25,637 nucleotides of DNA from CAVPRW01 sp046727435 [NCBI: bacterium]. GTDB lineage: Bacteria > Tectomicrobia > Entotheonellia > J063. Shown here piece by piece: positions 21,471-25,637 of the stretch. The position numbers were made by a program, and so were the translations under genes. Positions within the stretch are counted from its first letter, which is position 1, and each line of letters begins with the position of its first letter. The notes under the pieces are model-generated. The model was not told the origin of the DNA. It was given only the letters and a program-made list of their open reading frames with translations, and did not search any database. The stretch is taken from assembly GCA_046727435.1 (NCBI GenBank), contig JBKPCR010000471.1:1-25637 (forward strand), in the 5' to 3' direction.

Positions 21471-21499
21471 AAAAGCCGCAGGCCGGTCCTGCGGCTTTT
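21471..21499 (+). terminator. Strong rho-independent terminator after the SDR gene
   Basis: AAAAGCCGCAGG (21471-21482) pairs perfectly with CCTGCGGCTTTT (21488-21499) around the loop CCGGT, a 12-bp stem. The A and T tracts at the base make it work in both directions. Confidence 0.85.
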
Positions 21500-21629
21500 C
21501 TGTGCCCACACCGATCTATAGCTATGCTATTCCGACTGGGAAGACGGTGGAGAAATGACCGCAACGCTTTCAGACGACGCGGGGAGTAAGATACCATCTG
21601 GACCGCGTGTAAGGGTTGAAGAGGTGGCA

Positions 21630-22304
21630 ATGATCCTCGACATGCATGTGCACACGCAGATCTCGCTGGATGCGACCGCAACGGTCGAAGAGTATTGTGA
21701 GGCGATCGTCAAGTACCGAGAGAGTTTCCCTCTGGATGGCTTCGTGCTCACTGAACATCGGGTCATCGATAGCTCGATCGACTACCGCAAACTCGGAGAC
21801 AGATACGGCATCCAGATCTTCCAGGGGGTGGAAGTCGACGGCGACTTCGGGCACATCTTGCTGTATGGGGTCACCAACGAGTGTCTGCGCTATATCGATC
21901 TCGCCAATCGACGGCTCAATGACCGAGAGGTCGTGCGCATCATGAAAGAGTGCGGCGGTATCGCCATCCCAGCGCATCCCTTTCGGGAGTCAGTGCACGG
22001 CAAAGCCCTCGAAGAGAAACGAGAATGGGTTGCCGGGGTGGAGATCATCGAGCAATTCAATGGAGCGAACTCTGAGGTGCAGAATGCCAAGGCGAGCGCC
22101 ATCATTGCACGCGATGGGCTACGCGGCATTGGCGGCAGCGATGCGCATTATGTCAACTGGTTTTTGAAATGTGCCACCGTGTTCGAGCGCCAAGTGGAGA
22201 CGATGCCAGCACTGATCGAAGAACTTTACGCCGGCCGATTCACACCGATGCAGTTCCCGCAGCTCGCCGATGAGGGCGATGGTCGATCGCTGGGCACCAC
22301 CTGA
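21630..22304 (+). CDS. PHP-domain phosphoesterase
   Basis: The ATG at 21630 has GAGGTGG upstream and directly opens the PHP motif; an in-frame start at 21555 adds 25 residues without pattern. The 224-residue protein shows the metal ligands in order: H6 and H8 in LDMHVHTQISLDA, E42-H43 in VLTEHR, E68 in GVEVDGDFGHILLYG (with H75), H116 in AIPAHPFRE, and D171 and H173 in GGSDAHYV. PHP enzymes hydrolyse phosphoesters in nucleotides, RNA 5' ends or histidinol phosphate. The short type without extra domains cannot be assigned. The stop codon lies in the loop of ACCACC-TGAA-GGTGGT (22296-22311), a small hairpin without a T-run. Confidence 0.82.
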   Translation: MILDMHVHTQISLDATATVEEYCEAIVKYRESFPLDGFVLTEHRVIDSSIDYRKLGDRYGIQIFQGVEVDGDFGHILLYGVTNECLRYIDLANRRLNDREVVRIMKECGGIAIPAHPFRESVHGKALEEKREWVAGVEIIEQFNGANSEVQNAKASAIIARDGLRGIGGSDAHYVNWFLKCATVFERQVETMPALIEELYAGRFTPMQFPQLADEGDGRSLGTT

Positions 22305-22428
22305 AGGTGGTCCAAGGTCAAAACCGCCCCTAGGCCGGAGAATATGAGCGCCCGAACACTGGCATGCGCCGTCTGGGATGCCTCATCGATCTGTCATCAG
22401 AGGGAGAGAGGACCGTGGCCCCCGTTCT

Positions 22429-23643
22429 CTACGCCCCAAATTTCTGTAACCGTCCAGCGTGTGCCAACGCCAGCCCCATCAAGTTCATCATCGGCTGACG
22501 GCTGAGTCCGCCGAGGGTACAGCTGCGTTCATCGTACTGCGTCACGGTGTCTGGGCGCACCGTCTTGGCCGAGAGGATGACGGGCACTGGATGCCAACTA
22601 TGCGCACTCAACGCTGCTGGCGTCGAATGGTCGCCGGTCACCACCAGAACATCCGGTTGCAACGACGTGAGCTGTGGTATAAGGCTGTCGACGAGTTCGA
22701 GCACGCGGACCTTGCCGTCGAAATCCCCGTCCTCACCTCGGCTGTCGGTGTCTTTGACATGCAGGAAAAAGAAATCATATTTCTCATAATTGGCGCGCAC
22801 GGCCGCGAACTCAGATGGGATATCTGGCAGGACCGGATGGATGTCCATACCCAGGAGACGTGCGATGCCACGATACATCGGGTAGATGGCGATCGCTAAC
22901 GGCGTCAGGCTAAAGCGTTCACGCAAGCTTCTGTAGGGCATCAACTTGGCGTACCCACGCAATAACAGCATATTTGCCCGCGGTTCCCCCGCTAGCACCT
23001 GGCGAGCCTGGGTAAGAAACGACTGCAGGAGATCGGCTGTGCGCTTGGCCACCGGCTCGATCGGCATCGGGTCAAGCGGCGGCACCCCAGTCCGTTGAGG
23101 GTCGGTGTCGGCCACTTGCTCGGAAAGCTCGTCGCCGCGCAACACCAGCACTCCACGGTAATCTGCCTCGGTCTCGAAGAAGAACTCCACATCGTTCGGC
23201 AGCCTGATCTCGGCGCGTAATTTCTCGGCGAGGCGGCGATTGGTCGCGCTGTCGATCCGACCAGCACGTCGATCGACGATGCGTCCTGCATTATCGATGG
23301 TGCAGAAATTCACTCGTGCGGCGACATCACGCGGTGTAAGTTGGAAATCGATGCCACACGCTGACAGGATACCACGGCCGATGTTGTGGACAATGGGGTG
23401 ATAGCCGAAGATCGCGAAATGGCCAGGGCCGCTTCCGGGGGTGATCCCCGGCGCTACTGGATCAAAGAGTCCACACACTCCCCCCGCTGCCAGAGCATCA
23501 AGGTGAGGCGTACGCGCTACCTGCAGCTCACTCCCGCCCTTCGCCGCCACCTCCATGCCGCCCAGGCCATCCATGACGAGAAAAATCATTTTCGCATCGG
23601 TTTTGATGGCTAATTGATCGAGTAGGTCACTGTTGAGCAGCAT
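22429..23643 (-). CDS. apgM: Cofactor-independent phosphoglycerate mutase, archaeal ApgM type
   Basis: AAGGAGG lies 9 nt before the ATG at 23643. The 404-residue enzyme carries the alkaline-phosphatase-superfamily marks of the ApgM branch: FLVMDGLGGM (metal D25), TPHLDALAAGGVCGLFDP, the nucleophile S71 in ITPGSGPGHFAIFGYHP, a long phosphotransfer insert (RVNFCTIDNAGRIVDRRAGR), then HVKDTDSRGEDGDFDGK, VVTGDHSTPAALSAHSWHPV and PVILS. It interconverts 3- and 2-phosphoglycerate in glycolysis and gluconeogenesis without bisphosphoglycerate. It is single on the minus strand, convergent with the PHP gene. Confidence 0.9.
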   Translation of the reverse strand: MLLNSDLLDQLAIKTDAKMIFLVMDGLGGMEVAAKGGSELQVARTPHLDALAAGGVCGLFDPVAPGITPGSGPGHFAIFGYHPIVHNIGRGILSACGIDFQLTPRDVAARVNFCTIDNAGRIVDRRAGRIDSATNRRLAEKLRAEIRLPNDVEFFFETEADYRGVLVLRGDELSEQVADTDPQRTGVPPLDPMPIEPVAKRTADLLQSFLTQARQVLAGEPRANMLLLRGYAKLMPYRSLRERFSLTPLAIAIYPMYRGIARLLGMDIHPVLPDIPSEFAAVRANYEKYDFFFLHVKDTDSRGEDGDFDGKVRVLELVDSLIPQLTSLQPDVLVVTGDHSTPAALSAHSWHPVPVILSAKTVRPDTVTQYDERSCTLGGLSRQPMMNLMGLALAHAGRLQKFGA

Positions 23644-23993
23644 CGCACGTTTCCTCCTTCCTCTCCAAGCAGTGAAAATGCCGAGGGCAGCGGCAACAGG
23701 TTCTGTACACCGCTCTCGAGCCGCATGGGTTGGGGCCGAGCACTTGGCGCGGCGGTGTCGCGCTAGGAGATGTTCTCCTCGCGCATGACCAGCAGAACGT
23801 TGGCCCAGCGCTTTACCCCTCGTCCCCTCCGCTCCATCATCGCTTCGATCTATGCTAAAGAGTTGTAACAGCGTAAAGTTTGCCTACTCTACTCGATCGT
23901 ACCTTGGCAGTCAAGGCGTTTCGGCCGATGCTGCCCAGCCACCCCTCTCCAGCGCTACCCGATCGGTTGCTCATCCACGCGTGGAGAGTTTTT
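23644..23993. other. Divergent intergenic stretch between mutase and aldolase genes
   Basis: About 490 nt separate the divergent genes. No coding frame with a ribosome site is seen. GCTAAAGAGTTGTAACAGCG near 23850 is AT-richer and may hold the mutase promoter, but no clear -35/-10 pair is seen on the minus strand. The aldolase promoter at the right end is listed separately. Confidence 0.35.
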
Positions 23994-24022
23994 TTGACTT
24001 GCGGCCACGAAATGAGTAGAGT
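23994..24022 (+). promoter_or_regulatory. Sigma-70-type promoter for the aldolase gene
   Basis: TTGACT (23994-23999), an exact 17-nt spacer and TAGAGT (24017-24022) form a good promoter about 105 nt before the aldolase ATG. Confidence 0.5.
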
Positions 24023-24132
24023 TCATGCGGGGCCTGTGGTGGCCTCACCGGTGACGGCGGGTCAGGGGCAAACCCAGGATCACAGGGGTCAGAGAGGGAA
24101 CTCATGGGACGGCAGCACGTGGGGGTGATCCA

Positions 24133-24726
24133 ATGAACCATGTGTGCGACGTGATTTCCGCAGCAAAAGATCTGGCAGACCTTCTTCGCTACGGCAAGAA
24201 GATGGTCGAACGCGGATTGGTGAGTGCCCATGCGGGCAACATCAGCAAGCGTATCGGGAATGTGATGCTCATTAGCATGCGCGGCAGTATGCTCGATGAA
24301 TTGGAGGAAAAGATCGTCGAGGTCACGCTGGACCCCCCCAGCCCCCTCGATCATTTGGCCTCCTCGGAACTCCCTATGCACCGAGCTATCTATCGGCAAA
24401 CAGAGGCCAACGCGGTCTTTCACGGGCACGGACGCTTCTCCATCATTGAATCCCTCACCACTGACGCAGCGCACGTCACCCCGGTAGACACCGAAAGTGC
24501 CTATTATCTGCCGGTGATTCCGATCATCGAGGGGCCATCGGGTACCGAAGAGCTCGGGCACGCCGCTGCCGTCGCTCTCAAAGAACACCGCGGGGCGTTA
24601 ATTCGGGGGCATGGAGTGGTAACCACGGGAGCCAGCGTCGAGGAGGCCTATGCCATGTTGGCGGTGATCGAGCAGGCCTGCCATATCCGCTACCATCTAG
24701 CCCTGGCGCGTGCGCTCAAGCGCTGA
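24133..24726 (+). CDS. Class II aldolase/adducin-family protein
   Basis: This is a 197-residue protein close to the usual size. Visible are the phosphate-binding loop LVSAHAGNISKRIG (31-42), LISMRGSML, catalytic E79 in SSELPMHRAIYRQ, zinc ligands H97 and H99 in AVFHGHGRFSI, and H160 in ALIRGHGVVTTG followed by SVEEAYAMLAVIEQAC. The family contains L-fuculose-, L-rhamnulose- and ribulose-phosphate aldolases or epimerases and methylthioribulose-phosphate dehydratase. The H-G-H form and short length do not separate them. Only a weak GGGGTGATCC precedes the ATG. The downstream gene is convergent. Confidence 0.82.
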   Translation: MNHVCDVISAAKDLADLLRYGKKMVERGLVSAHAGNISKRIGNVMLISMRGSMLDELEEKIVEVTLDPPSPLDHLASSELPMHRAIYRQTEANAVFHGHGRFSIIESLTTDAAHVTPVDTESAYYLPVIPIIEGPSGTEELGHAAAVALKEHRGALIRGHGVVTTGASVEEAYAMLAVIEQACHIRYHLALARALKR

Positions 24727-24851
24727 AGAGATGCAAGCGACTCACCCCACCGCCGCGCAGGTGGGGGCCACCAACACGCCCGTGGCCAGCCCCGTTTCGC
24801 GTGGCGGCCACGTCTCTTGCCTAGCGGGCTCTTCTTCTGGTCCGACAACGT

Positions 24852-25637
24852 TCAGCGCTGACAGTATTGAATGATGGGCTCGGTGATCGCCTGTGGCATG
24901 TGACCCCGCTCGGACAGGAAGATATAAAAATAGCCGAATGCCTGCTTGGTCTCTGCAAGCTTCCGTTTCGAGACGCGCTCACGTTCGAGCAAAAACTCCC
25001 GCAGATAGGTGTCGATCTCGTCGCGGGTCATGTCAGTGAGCTTTCCTACCTCATAGGCGGCGAGGTAATCGTCGACGAAGACTTGCAACATCTCATCATA
25101 GTTCACCCGATCCTCACGGGCGACACCGCGGTCCTTCAGATAGTCCTGGAACTCATCCAACAAGAGGTCAGCCTGCTCGTAGATCGCCTCGACGTCGACC
25201 CCTCCAGACAGCTCCTCCTCTTCCTCTTCATCGTCATCATCCTCGAAGTCTTCGTCCTCCCCGTCGAGATCCTCCTCGTCATCTTCGAAGTCATCCTCGT
25301 CGTCATCGTACAGCTCGTCATCATCGATCACATCCTCGTCTTCCTCATCAGCGAAGCTCTCGACCCCGAGCATTCCTAGCGTTTGAGGGTAACGAGTGCC
25401 GATTTGCAGGATGAGCTCAACGAGTTCGCCATGGGAATATTGCTCCAGTGGCGTCGTCAATGTGCGTACATCATAGAAGCTCTGAGGCTCCTCGATATAG
25501 GTCAGTCCAAGCGCGATAGCATGCCGGCAAAATCCTGGATCCGAAGTGCAACTGCAGACAGGAGTCAAGGTCGAATCCTCAATGGTCAGTGAAACCGTAA
25601 AGACGCCGTGGGGTCCAGCCACACGCCCAGAGATGGC
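24852..25637 (-). CDS. SWIM zinc-finger protein with long acidic tract (cut by right edge)
   Basis: The frame runs into the right edge (first visible residues AISGRVAGPHGVFTVSLTIE), so a formal GTG at 25622 is probably internal and the N-terminus is missing. The visible 261 residues hold a SWIM motif (PVCSCTSDPGFCRHAIALGL, C-x-C ... C-x-H). About 50 residues further on comes a tract of some 45 residues that are nearly all Asp/Glu (about 25338-25204). A helical C-terminal domain follows (YEQADLLLDEFQDYLKDRGV; EIDTYLREFLLERERVSKRK; AFGYFYIFLSERGHM). SWIM fingers bind DNA or proteins and occur in SWI2/SNF2-associated and transposase-linked proteins; the acidic tract may mimic DNA or bind basic partners. 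Its partner gene is not in the window. Confidence 0.78.
   Translation of the reverse strand, partial: AISGRVAGPHGVFTVSLTIEDSTLTPVCSCTSDPGFCRHAIALGLTYIEEPQSFYDVRTLTTPLEQYSHGELVELILQIGTRYPQTLGMLGVESFADEEDEDVIDDDELYDDDEDDFEDDEEDLDGEDEDFEDDDDEEEEEELSGGVDVEAIYEQADLLLDEFQDYLKDRGVAREDRVNYDEMLQVFVDDYLAAYEVGKLTDMTRDEIDTYLREFLLERERVSKRKLAETKQAFGYFYIFLSERGHMPQAITEPIIQYCQR

Noticed and set aside
24740-24822. GTGGCC/GGCCAC inverted repeat between the convergent aldolase and SWIM genes
   Set aside because: Long loop and no T-run on either strand, so terminator function cannot be supported.
24867-25379. Plus-strand frame rich in Val/Ile/Leu opposite the acidic tract
   Set aside because: It is only the antisense of Asp/Glu codons, which reads as hydrophobic residues and mimics membrane segments.
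1-25637. CRISPR array or intact insertion sequence
   Set aside because: No regularly spaced repeats, DDE-transposase frame or terminal inverted repeats were found by reading; the only short repeats are those listed.

Overview
The window reads as a piece of chromosome from an uncultivated Gram-negative-type bacterium. The evidence is a sigma-54 activator, a two-TM sensor kinase, an ECF sigma factor, several signal peptides and strong Shine-Dalgarno sites. Gene content is compatible with Tectomicrobia/Entotheonella, NC10, Rokubacteria or deltaproteobacterial relatives, but this placement is a guess and no rRNA or marker gene is present to fix it.

Region A (1-6.6 kb) is an accessory graveyard. 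On the minus strand, from right to left, lie a 5'-cut excisionase-like HTH, a damaged tyrosine recombinase, a small membrane protein, a ribbon-helix-helix (RHH) type protein with an internal frame disturbance, and the first 36 codons of a TIR-domain protein that leaves the window. On the plus strand are a 5'-cut secreted beta-rich protein, a frameshifted tail tape-measure remnant, a small TM protein coupled to a protein with a phage head-morphogenesis-like Cys/His tail, a secreted Cys-rich peptide, a zinc-ribbon membrane protein and a beta-helix secreted protein. A compact minus-strand series of small, mostly overlapping genes (5351-6555) follows, one of them with an in-frame TGA.

Region B (6.8-10.4 kb) is an integration locus. 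A tyrosine recombinase, whose natural start is separated from the main ORF by an amber codon, is followed by a 3' tRNA-fMet-like segment (candidate att site), a hairpin terminator and four phased TGGTAG repeats. A three-gene overlapping minus operon of unknown function comes next, then a C-terminal remnant of another recombinase with short tandem repeats.

Region C (10.4-25.6 kb) looks like ordinary, well-kept host chromosome. It holds a glutamine-synthetase-family enzyme diverging from an ECF sigma factor, a histidine kinase and an NtrC-type regulator. After a gap containing a strongly folded, U-tailed sequence come an M20 peptidase, a succinate-semialdehyde-type dehydrogenase, a PC4-like protein, an SDR, a PHP-domain protein, an archaeal-type phosphoglycerate mutase, a class II aldolase and a SWIM zinc-finger protein with a long acidic tract, cut by the right edge. 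The kinase and regulator overlap and should work as a pair. The metabolic genes suggest nitrogen/amine and aldehyde handling, but they are not one obvious operon.

The items most worth a second look are the recombinase/tRNA/repeat junction, the two in-frame stops, the duplicated C-terminal DNA-binding unit of the NtrC regulator, the structured element at 16.4 kb, and the TIR gene beside a triple-RHH protein.
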